Origin: Leptidea sinapis
Lineage: Eukaryota > Arthropoda > Insecta > Lepidoptera > Pieridae
Assembly: GCF_905404315.1 (NCBI RefSeq)
Contig: NC_066296.1
Coordinates: 2,170,001-2,234,000 of the forward strand
Direction of reading: 5' to 3'
DNA: 64,000 nt
A program made the position numbers and the translations under genes. The first letter of the stretch is position 1. Every line of letters starts with the position of its first letter. Shown here one piece after another: positions 22,536 through 34,900 of this stretch. Under the pieces are notes generated by a model. That model saw only the letters and a list, made by a program, of their open reading frames with translations, had not been told where the DNA came from and did no database searches.

Positions 22536-22835
22536 TCTTTGATTATTATTTTATACAGTCAATTGACATCTGAACTTATGCAGAGCTTAAGATAAGGCAG
22601 CACAAGGCAAAAGCCAAGGTCGCGTTTTATCACACTCGGCTAAGTTTTACGAAAGTACCTAACGTCTGATCAATCATCAAAGTGTAAGGATGTGAATTGT
22701 GAACTATAGAGCGTACTTCAGGTGTCAAATTACTATAAAAACGAAATCAACTGTTTTACGTAGGTAAAGTTTAAGTACCTACGGTCTATAGATCTCAGCC
22801 TTAGACTTTGCTAAAACCTAGCTGAGAGTAAGCTT
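22536..22835. repeat. Dispersed repeat D, copy 2
   Basis: Shares tttatcacactcggctaag and flanking blocks with 1311-1500. The last third (22740-22835) is a second partial copy with cggtctatagatctcagcc. Confidence 0.5.
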
Positions 22836-22861
22836 AGTATAATCTTTGATTTAGTTCATTT

Positions 22862-23440
22862 CGTTTTTTAACCGACTTCAAAAAAGAAGGAGGTTCTCAA
22901 TTCGCCGGTATGTTCTTTTTTTTATGTTTGTTACCTCAAAACTTTCGACGGGTGAACCGATTTCGATGATTCTTTTTTTATAGGAAAGGATATAATTCAA
23001 AGATGGTGAGAGTTTGGTTCTGATTACGGAATCCATGACAAAGTAACGGAACTCTTCAATTCTTAGGAGCAAATTAACGATACTCGGCCGAATCTTTTTT
23101 ATGCTATACGGATATTGAAGTCATCTACCATCACATAGTTATGGTCAAGTAATTGTCGTAGTCGAATATGATGATCAATGGGACTCCTTAACGACTTAGA
23201 GTAAGGTTGCGATCTGTGGCAGAATTTCTAACTGTTTGTAATCAAATTGCAAAGCACTTACGTTCATTGCTGCATTGAAAAATTTAGTATATCTACACAT
23301 CTTAAGACAAATTGTTAGTTAATTTACTTCAAATTCACTAAAAATCATAAAATTAAAAAAAATAACATAAAAACAACCGACTTCAAAAACACTATTCCAA
23401 AACAATAGATATGTGCACTAAAAAGTATACAAATAATTGC
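22862..23440. repeat. Lepidopteran repeat beginning accgacttcaaaaaa
   Basis: ttaaccgacttcaaaaaaga, then ggaggttctcaattcgccgg and gggtgaaccgatttcgatga, form a widespread moth/butterfly repeat. A second caaccgacttcaaaaac start occurs at about 23376. No coding capacity. Confidence 0.5.
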
Positions 23441-24274
23441 GTATTTTTATGCAATCTAATTAATTAATCTAATTGTAGTTACGAATATTGTAATTTTTGG
23501 AGTCGGTGTCATCCAAAATAGGTTTGTTACTACATACATAGTTATAGGTGAGATGTGCTTGAGTCGTGGGAAGGCGAGAGCGGGTCGCGGTGGAAGGACA
23601 TTATTTATTAAGTTTATATGTTCCAGGTAGGTTATGACAATTTCTAGCAAATCTACAAAAGTGCCTAGGTATGTACAAATGTACATACATAACATTACCA
23701 AGAATATATTGAGAAGCAACAGTCAAGATGTTAATTTCTTTGAATTTTACTCTCAATTATTCTTTAAGACCTAGGTTATCAATAGCGCGAGTAGCCCTCT
23801 TCTGCAGCACAAAGATTGTATTTATCGGCAGCGTTGCCCCTGCTGTTGCAGGGGCAACCATAACCCCTCGTTTACACCAAGGTATTATACCTGTATTTGA
23901 AAAGTTTCATACAAATTTAGAATACATGTTGTGTGCAATGTTTTCAAAATACAAAAAACTTGAAGCTTGTCATATATAAAATTTGTATGAACCTTTTCTG
24001 ATGAAATTGTTTGTCACCTACTGTTGTTGTCTACATGTATATGATCTAATGTTTTATACTCATTGTAGGCTAGAAGCTAAACTTGCTTGACAGTGCTGAA
24101 GTTGATGAATATTTCTGTTCAATAGACTACTGGTACAGACAATAGAAAGTGAAGGTACTCCGGAACTTTGCTTCATGAGAGCAGTATACGTGTACATCAT
24201 AAAAAATTAAGGAAATTCAAGAAAACTACGCAAGTACTGGTCACGATCATTTTCAGGAGACGACACCAACAAGG

Positions 24275-24400
24275 GGCCTATCGTTCCTTATTGAATGATT
24301 TAAGTCACCGCCGTCATCCGATCAGAGAATGTGTCTCTTGCAACAAAAGAGGAATCACAGGAGCGTTGCCGGCTCTTAGGGAAGGTGTACGCGCTTTTTA
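24275..24400 (-). mobile_element. Repeat A LINE 3' end, short fragment
   Basis: Contains aggaatcacaggagcgttgc and gaaggtgtacgcgctttt of repeat A in minus orientation. Only the last about 110 bp of the element are present. Confidence 0.55.
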
Positions 24401-25069
24401 TGTTGGCTGTTTGTTTGAGATCTCTAGCTATTTATTGGTGATTAATATTCATCTTTATTGTATTTGCATAGGATATCATAGGCAAAAAAAAGTAGTCAAT
24501 AATACTGATACTCTCGAAACTATTATAAAAGTATCGAAAGAATATCTTAATATAAGCCGAGATAAATATTACTAATAAAGCTTATGTCTTTGACCACTCC
24601 TCTTATGTTCTTCTTTTCACAAAAGCGGTCTGTCCGGTAAATGTTTAAAACTTTATCCACCAAGCATGGGTAGAGTATAAAACTTGTTTTAAATAAGTAT
24701 TATACATAAATTTCATTAAAATTAACAATACTTGTTAAAAACATGTATGTTTTATGTTGGTGTGAGCGCTGTCCTTGTATCCAACTGTATCAAACATGTC
24801 TCAGATCTATATGTGAACGCAAATGTGTTTTATACTTATATAAAATCTTGTTGGCAAAATGGTTGGCAACACAGTGTGAATGCAAGAATGTTTCAGACAA
24901 TTACAATACATGCTAAAAACTTATAAATATGTTTTTACAAGTATTCTACAAGTTTTGTATAAAACAAGTTTTTGAGTTGTTTCTTGGTGTAAACGAAGGG
25001 TAAGACTTAATATTCTAATCATAGGACTTTTAATTTTGTCCGAGGCGCTTGGCGCTTGAGCGGTTGTAT

Positions 25070-25165
25070 TTACAAGATTATAGCCGTCATCTGTCAATCT
25101 ATCAATGACTGCACGTTTCATACAATCTGATATATTCGCTTTTTCTTAGAGTGACATCCTCTTTG
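25070..25165. repeat. Dispersed repeat E, partial copy 3
   Basis: Shares acaagattatagcc, tctgtcaatctatcaat and tgcacgtttcata with 15300-15370. Confidence 0.5.
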
Positions 25166-25903
25166 TCGGCCACATTCGGCAACCGCCCGGCCATCTTAAA
25201 ATCTGTAAATGTAAATTCCAAATTGTAATGCACCCGGCGTATCTACATATTATTTTCTTTTTCATTTAAAATAAAATGTAACTTTGAATTTAATGCCGTG
25301 GTAAATTTGAGGACCTTCTTAGATTTCGTAAGTTTTAATTCATCATATCACATACGAAATGTTACTATAATAGCATATTAATTGATTGAAAGGGTTGGAA
25401 TAATTAATTACTATAGTTATCTAGCGTAGGGTTTAAAATCAATATCTCAGGCAAAGAATAGTTTGTAATATTTCATACACTGCAAGAAATACTATTATAC
25501 TTACTGTAAATTCAAGATAAAATGGAGTGTTTTATGTACCTTCAAGGTTATATTAGTAATGGTGAATGGAAAAGTTAAGATAATAAAAGAAAATAAAACT
25601 TTATGTAATCTTAACACTTAAGGTACATACTTAAAGCTTGGTAACTTACTTTAACATGATACTGGTAAATCTCTGGTGTGTCTTCCAGTAGGAAGAATAG
25701 AATATAATTGTCACTAGAGTGTCTTGTAGTAAAACAAATTGTCTTTGAAACTTCTACATGTTTACTAAATACAATTTCAGATCTAATAGGCCCATCCAAC
25801 CATGTAGGCACAATACAGAAAAACAATTAAATAGATGATCCAGTCAGCAGCCATCAAACAATGACAAGAAACAGAAATTAAATGGATCACACCTAAATTA
25901 AAT

Positions 25904-28900
25904 ATGGCATCTACAAACACAAATCCATCCAAAACTAAGACAACAATTGACATTGTCGGTGGAATATATTGCAAGATATGTAGCAAGACATATGGAAATA
26001 AAAAAGATTATGATTCCCATTACCAGGAACACAGTAAAGATATTGAGTATACTTGTGTTGTCTGTCACAAGGATATATCTGGATATGCTAGCTTCCGCGG
26101 ACATTGCTATACTAGCCATGTTATTAAAAACAGATTCAAGTATGTATTTTTTGTTACTTTTAATTGATTTATTTATTTATTAGAAAAGGCTTACCAACTA
26201 GACATACATTAATATTATGACTAGTTATAATGTAACATTTCTTATATTTAATATTTGTATATCTAACTTATAGGTATGCACAGCGTTGCCTTCATTTATT
26301 ATTGTAAGTTAAGTAATACTACTACAATATGTGTTTACTATTACTAAAAACTAATTTTATACGTCCAAATTATAAGGGTTCAAAAGTGTATTTCTTAAAA
26401 TTGCCAAATGTTTTAAAATTTATATCTATACTACTATTACTATGGAATTTAGTGTTATATAATTTTAAGATAAGTTGGATAGGTGAATTTGAGCCATAAT
26501 TGTTTCTGAAGAATTGTACATGTACTGGCAGATATGTACTAATACAACAAGGATAAGGTGGTACACATAATCCAATCTTAGATAGAAGTAATGGACAGTC
26601 TAATTGATTATTTAATAATTTATATAAGAAAAGAATTTGTGACGCATTTCTTCGTTATTCTAAGGTTTTCATATTGAATAATTTTAATTTGTCTTTGTAA
26701 CTTATAATAGTGTAATTATCAGTGACATAACTCAATTTGGATATTTTTTTTTTTTTTGATGAATGATTTTTGCTTGATACAAATAAATGAACTATTATGT
26801 CTGATTAAAATTACTTTCCTATTTCAAAATAAAAATAAAATAATCCAAACAATTTGTTAATAAATAGTTGCTTGCTAATAGATTTTCAAAGAGTGACATC
26901 TCAAGACAATTACCTAATATGCAAATATTGGGGTTGAACTGTAAAGTAGATCCTGTAGATGAAGCCACAACCAGAGAGTTGAACAAAGCATACAAGGTTT
27001 ATCAACAATATTTGTATTGAATGGTTGGCTCATTTGGAAGAGCTCTCTCACGGAAAGTGAGAGGTCGCATGTTCAAGTCCCACATCTTTTATTTGAGTAA
27101 TTAATCCCAGAAGCGAGGACAACAATTTATTAAGATTTACTTTCCTATTGTGTATTAGGCTGGGTGTACTTGAATTTGGGGAATGTAACCAAGATTGTGT
27201 GTTTGAATGAGAGTTTGTATGTGGACTAGATTCATTATTGTAAAACAAAAAAAAAAAAAGGCCTGTCAAAAGAACATACAACTAGTATGTATGTATAATA
27301 AATTATTTTGAAAGGTGCTAAACTGCTAATATACACATAAAATTCATCATTGAAAAATGAGAAAATATATATTTCAGTAAGAAAAATTGTATATAACTAC
27401 ATAGGAGTGGATGTGGCATTCTATTAAATTACGAACATCTGTGACAGGAGGCCTCACTCTTACATAATTATTTCCATCAATTATAACAGTACCAAAAAAT
27501 TGTTAGGTGTAATTTAAATATTATAAAAAATATTATTTAAAATTTATTTATATGATTCTTGAAATATTCTATAAAAATAAAAAATATTTGATATGGTAAT
27601 TCCAATTTTTTTTTTTTTATGGATTAGGAGGATAAACGAGCGTACGGGTCACCTGGTGTTAAGTGATCACCACTACCCACATTCTCTTGCAACACCAGAG
27701 GAATTAGTGTATTAGTGTACGCGCTTTTTTTTTGAAGGTACCCATGTCGTATCGTCCCGGAAAAACTGCACTGTGGAGGACCGCCACACATCCAGGCGGA
27801 GGCGAGTTGTGCGAAGGTGGAATTCGGCGGCGGGAATCAGGTTAAACAGCTCTTCGGAACACTCCCCGTGATTCTGTTGCTAAAAATGAAATATACGTCC
27901 TATTATTTTCTCAATAAAATAATTCATGTTCTTAACAAATTTTTTAGATAAATTTTGTTTAGTTTTACTTTAGTTAATATGAGAAAATGTGAATTAAAAA
28001 AACTTGAAAATTAAATTATCCCATAATTACCTTGTAGCTTTCACTTCTTTAAATTCAGGGGAAACAAAATTTGGGCTTCATTTATAAAAAAAGTGTCATC
28101 AAAAAGAATCAAAAACATGTCTACTTTTGGAATATTGTTTAATTGTACTTTATCAAATCAACTTTTAGCCATTGTAAATAATAATTATACAAATGATTTA
28201 ATAATAAAACACCAAGGCGGTCCTCCACAATGCGGTTTTCAAGGAGCTTTCTTCCACATACTACAAAGCTGTGGAATGAGCTTCCTTGTGCGGTGTTTTC
28301 GGGACGATACGACATGGGTACCTTCCAAAACAGTGTGTACACCTTCCTTAAAGGCGGGCTTGTGATTCCTCTGGTGTTGCAAGAGAATGTGGGCGGCGGT
28401 GATCACTGAACACCAGGTGACCCATACAATTGTTTGTCCTGCTGATCCATAAAAAAAAAACCAAGATAAAATTTAATACTTATATGTTAATACCTAATCA
28501 CCTAAAATAATATCTAGCAACCATACCACTGATTATCTTAGCAGTTGTGTTTACATGGACATTGATGTCACATTGTGCTTCAATCAATAGCATTTTGTTT
28601 CGATATTTTATACTTTCGCATATTTTGATTAATTAATATTTAATATTGAGGAAAAACTTAATAAGAAAAATCTGTTAAATGTGTGTGTTTATTTTTATCA
28701 ATAATAATATAGTTTAATCTTTGAACTTAATATACATGCATATACCCTCTTAATATGATCTTGTGATGGCATATAATTTGTGGATTAGTGTGTGAGTGTG
28801 CATGTATTTGGATTAGATGTGTGCGATTAGTTTTTTTTTAAATGAAAATAATGAATGAGATGAGCAGGACATTCAGCTGATGGTCATTGATTCTCCCTGG

Positions 28901-31900
28901 CCATTACAATACTCTGCTGCTCAGGATTCTTGAAAAACCCAATATAATTCTGAGTTGCACTACAATTATGCTCGTCACTTTGAGACATAAGATGTTGTCT
29001 TATTTGGCCAGTAATTTCACTAACTACGGTGCCCACAGTAATGTTTACACATTACTGTTTCACGGCAGAAATAAGCGCCTTTGTGGTACTCATAATTTAG
29101 CTGGTATCCTGTGCAAAGGAGCCGCTCCCTAGTGTGTCTTAATATGCTATTTTTACTTTGATAATATTGATATATTTTAAGGAAGTGTACGTTATAATAG
29201 TATGTTATCTCCTTTCCAAAAGATAAGTGGAAATAGTAATTAATTAAAATTTTACTTACAGGTGTGAACAATGTTCCAAAACATTCTCCAAAATGTCTGC
29301 ACTGAAGGATCACATAAACTTAATACATCAAAATCAATGCACAACTTGCAATAAAAAGTAAGCAAATAAATGAATAAATAAAATTCTATGCATCATAGTA
29401 AAATCAATATTATTAGTCTTCATATTTTAGCCTTTTACAATTTAAAAATTTTACTGAGTTACTTTTATTTTAGCTAAATTTGTTCCCACTTCTAGATGGA
29501 TTATTTATTAGGTTATCTTCTAGGTGAATTTTAAATCATGTAGGTTATAGAATGATATTTTGGAATGTCAAAGATCAAAATCATTTACCACCTTCTGTGT
29601 ACAACAGAGTAGTTTCATTAAGTTTTATATTTGAGGTTGAATGAGAGAAAGTGATAAGATTTTAAGTTACTATTCCTTTGCTTTTACATATTATTACGTT
29701 TTTGTAAGACTGGATTCTTTTCTATCGATCCCATTATTATTCGACACAATTAACTGCTTATCTGGTTTTGAAGATTAGTTGATATCAAACTGTTTTCTTT
29801 AGGGGAGGTCAATTCTTAGTATTACACATACTGGTCTGTGATCTGAAACGAATTTCTTATTTGAAATAACCTCAATATTAGTCCTGTTTTGTTGCATAAT
29901 ACAAAATCAATATAGTTTTTAGTAATGTCAGGAGAGATACATGTACACCTTCCTATTTACATTTTTATTGAAAAATTTCTTAATTATGAGACCGTGAATA
30001 CAAAATATAATACGCGTCAAATATATTTCCAGATTCTCAACCAAAAAAGAGCTACATTTACATAAAATAATCCACCGTAGCAACGATGGACCCCCATTCC
30101 AGTGTCAAGAATGCAAAATTAACTTGGACTCCTTAGATGCCTGCAAAACGCATGTAGATGTACATTTAACATTTACCTATTCATGCCCAATTTGTGAAGA
30201 GATTATACCCCAAAAGGAATTTGCTACGGATCATCTAAAACAACACTTTGGCAATGTAACTTCGGAACAAGTAATATACGAAACAATAAATTCGGCGAAT
30301 ACTGCTCTGGAAAAGCTTGGTGGGATTTCTTGTTACTTTTGCACCATGATATTGCCCACTAGATCTGAATTTGATGCACATTTTCTATATGAACATGGTG
30401 ATGAAGACATATTGTATACATGTGTGGTGTGTGGGAAACCGTTTGATAAATATTCAAGTTTCAGTGAGCATGTCTACAACCACTTTACAAAAGGAAGATT
30501 TGCGTAAGTAATTTGTTAATTAAAGAAACTTTTCATGTAACCAACTTTTTCTGGGACAGATGCAAGTACAAAAAGTGGCCATGTGCGAATCAGACTTGCC
30601 CATGAAGGGTTCCGTAGCAGCAAGTAACATAAAGTTATATAGAAAGGAAAATGATATTAAATTATTTAAATGGATAAGGCAAAATATCTTTGCCCAAAAT
30701 CATACAGTGCATTGAGCTCTCATCATTTATACATATTAAAAAAACTACTTACTAGATCTCGTTCAAACCAATTTTCGGTGGAAGTTTGCATGGTAACTAT
30801 TCAGTTTAGAAAAAATTTAAATTAATAATGTCAATATCATTTTTGAAGACCTATCCATTGATACATATGGGTTTGATGAACAAAAATGTTTGAGTATCAG
30901 TTCTAAGTATGGGGATCCCCAAAATTTATTGTTTTTTTTTTTATATTTTTGTGTGAAATGTTCAAAGAATACAAATACTTACCAAGATTCAACGGTATAG
31001 TTCTTATAGTTTTATGAATAGACAATCATGACGAATCTATAAGTGTTCCGTTTTTTGCCATTTGCCTACAGAACCCTAAAAAGTGAGAATGCATAAGTAC
31101 ACTTAATTTAAGATGTTGACTGTCTGCTATTTTGCTTATGGTCCCTGGTACATTCATGAGAATTATATATATTATTTGTTAGGTCCTTATGATGGTTTTA
31201 TGAGTAAAAAAAGTATGTAATTATACTGAAAACCCATTATTTCAACATGCACTACATGTAAAATGCACAGACATCACAGCTAGATGTTTGTGCATATCAT
31301 GTAGTGCATACCTATACATCTCAGTTTAATTTTCATACATTGTAGATAAAAGAAACAGTGTAGTTAACACCTTTCAAAAGCTGTTAAATATTTTTAGCTG
31401 GTAAAAACAAAATTCCTCAGTGTTTGAATTATTTTAATGAGTCATATTACCCCTCTGCCCTTATTCGTTTATCTGGTGTAATAAAAAAAAAACAATGAGA
31501 CATTTGTGTTTCTCTTTCCCCAGTTCATTGTTCATATGACCCCTAAAAAATCAATGTTGTTGCTTAAACATCCAGCCTAAAAAACCTGTTACAGATGTGC
31601 TTCATGTTTTTTACCACCGCTAATAAAGTGGTCTCAGAATAACTTTATTTATTTATGAAATGTTTGGTTTATGCATTATTATTATAGTTTTTTATTACTT
31701 ATGCATAAACTCTAGTTATTGCGTATTCATTTACATTTACTTTTTCAACTTGTATAAGGCATTACTTTTAAGTATTTGACGTTTGAGTATTTTTTGTTGC
31801 ATCACATTACATATTTTGTCGTTGAAGTGACTTGTAAAACAATGAAGCTGTAAATGTTGACTTAAAACAGGGGCGGTGAGTTTCTTGCTACTTCTTCTCA

Positions 31901-34900
31901 TTAAAGCTCAACTTTTTGCGAAATGGCGATAAATTTAAAAAGAAATTAAACTTGGCATCTATAAGTATTATTTCCTTGACGAAGAAAGTGATTGTGATTT
32001 GATTGCAAGAAGAACCAAACAATCAAACAACAAAATCAACAAACCTTCAAGATTTAATTGATAATTATTACTTAAAGCCCATGTTAGAACCTTTCCTAAA
32101 GTTTGTGGAAAAAAGAGATCAAAATGTTGCATACAAATATGTTTGTCTCATATATTTTTAAATTTAATTGGTTGATTTTCTTAATTGATCAATGATTTTC
32201 TCGACGTTTGCATTTAAAATACAAAATGTTAAGTAAAATTCAAATTAAAAACTTTATTGTAACAAAAATCTATAAAATTTGTCCATGAGTGTATAAGGTA
32301 TATAATGGTCTTAACGTGGTATCACTAACTATTCTTATTAAATTGAATGTTCAATATTTCTTTTAAAATTTTTCAGTTGTGATCTGTGTCCAAAATCGTT
32401 CCCACGTCTGTCTCTGCTCGTGACTCACATTTCAGTATGTGCAAACTCCGAGGATGGCAATAATGAACCGTTTGTCTGTATCCACTGCAATAAATGCTAT
32501 GCCACTGAGCAGAGATTGGATTATCACTTGCAGAACGCTCACAAACAGCAAAACCTCAAGTGTCCGGAGCCAGGCTGTGATAAAATGTGAGTATGTTGAA
32601 GTCAAGTGTCTGTAATGAAAGGTTTTGTAAAATATACCCCCATACATTATATAATCAAATTATATACTGTCAAAAAACTATATCTGAAAAAGCGGCTTTA
32701 ACGGCTTAACATGCTTACGTGGAATCTATAATTAGGTATGGTATCATATGGGGTAACTCAACAGTAATAAATAGAGACTTAATAGCGTTAAAAAATGTTT
32801 GAGGGCTGCAGCGGGAAAAGGACCCCTTGAAAGCTGCAGACCCGTATTTAAAAAATATAACTATATTCGAAAAAAAATTAGCGAATTCAGTAAACATGAA
32901 AACACTTCTCTTTTCCCATTCAGGGTCCCCACCAAACTACAAGTACCTTGCTGTAGAATTACATTATTTCATAGAAACTGTTTTTGTATGTGCATAAAAA
33001 TCTATAATCACATCCCAAAGATAATAAGAGAGGTATCATCAAATAGGAATTTCTCATCTAAATTGAAAATATACCTTATTAAAAACTGCTTATATTCATT
33101 CGAAGAATATTTTCAATTAAGGACGCGTTTACGAATCCGACAAAAATAAGATATTTTTCGGTAGAGTTTGTGATGAAATGAAACTTAATCTAACAAAACT
33201 AAAAATTCCCACAAATAGATAACTTCTTTATCTCCAATTAGCGGGAAATTTTTGCTTTGAAATTTTGATATTTTATGTCGTAAAAACGATTATCCGCTAC
33301 CTCTTCACACATAATTGACGAAATGGGGCTTCATTCAGGATCAGTTTTCTGCTACTACTTACATAATTTTGTCTCTTAAAAATTACGTAAGGAAAGCAGA
33401 TATAATATTTTCAAAAACACGGGAAATAAATTAATGAATATGTTATGAATAATCTCAGAAAAAAATAAAAATGAATCGTCTAAAATTCATATATTTTTCT
33501 GATAAGCATGAGCTTTAGAGTGTGGTATTAAGGGTTATTTTATTTTGTCACTCCGTACTCATTGCACAGAGAGATCTATCGAAACAACGTCAGTCCGCGC
33601 TCGGCCGCCGTCGTGGGTAGACACTGTCGGTTGTAAGTAGCAGCTCGTACTCGGAAAGATCGCTGTACGAACATGAATATTTTTTATAAGCTCTACAATA
33701 CTGTCTTTGATACTTTACATATTTTGTACGCAGTCAGATTTTCAAAAAATTATGTTTCTGTATTTTTTTGAAGAATTAGTGATTTATAAGTTCATCTCTA
33801 AATATAAGGTCTATATTAAATCGAAATCCAAGATGGCGCCTATGAAATTTACCAACTTTTCTTCATGGGTGTCATTTTCATGGTTTTCGGGGTCAACAAT
33901 AACGAATATCGGGTCAAAATCGAAATCCAAGATGGCGCCTATAAAAATTAACCAACTTCTCTTCATGGGTGTCTATTCATGGTTTTCGGGGTCAACAATA
34001 ACGAATATCGGGTCAAAATGGAAATCCAAGATGGCGCCTATGAAATTTACCAACTTCTCTTCAAGGATGTCATTTTCATGGTTTTCGGGGTTAACAATAA
34101 CGAATATCGGATCAAAATGGAAATCCAAGATGGCGCCTATGAAATTTACCAACTTCTCTTCATGGGTGTCATTTTCATGGTTTTCGGGGTCAACAATAAC
34201 GAATAGCCGGTCAAAATGGAAATCCAAGATGGCGCCTATAAAATTTACCAACTTCTCTTCATGGGTGTCATTTTCATGGTTTTTGGGGACAACAATAACG
34301 AATATCGGGTCAAAATCGAAATCCATGATGGCGCCTATGAAATCTACAAAATTTTCTTCATGGGTGTCATTTACAATGTCAAAATAAGAATTAATTCAAA
34401 AACGTAAATTATATTATAAAAGGCCTGTCTAATCAATATCCCAGATGCTAAATTAATTCTTCATTCCCTAAATATATAAATATTTACGTTTCGACTTTTC
34501 ACCCACAATATTTACAATACACATTCCGTTACCAATCTAATTAAAAAATCTCAAAGTTTGATTTTGAAAGACCTATGTAATGATACCCTACATGCAAAAA
34601 AAAATTCATCCCCTTTTTAACCACAAGAAGCCCTACCCTTCTTATCAATTATTACCATCATATTATGTCAAGAAGAGTTATTTCGATAGGTATTGTAATC
34701 ATAAGGTATAAGCTATTACATAAATGTAACGTATATCTTCCTTAATCCCGCATTATTTTCAAAAGACCAAAGGAAATGTCATGTATCAAACCTGAATCTA
34801 ACTTTCGAAGACCTATCCAACGATACCCCACAAGGTAAGTCTCCAGTATTTTTTTCAACTCCTCTTTTAGGGGAGGTGTCCCTTGGGGGGAAGTTACGTC

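Noticed and set aside
23866..25007. Inverted cgtttacaccaag / cttggtgtaaacg ends suggesting a 1.1-kb transposon
   Set aside because: Beyond about 20 bp the flanks do not align well, and no target duplication or transposase is visible.
27009..27085. Possible tRNA gene
   Set aside because: The anticodon loop has G instead of U at position 33, the acceptor stem does not pair, and the same core lies within a repeated SINE unit.
33707..34387. 226-codon open frame with 33-residue repeats
   Set aside because: It is open only because a 99-bp stop-free unit is repeated; other frames and the reverse strand are open as well.
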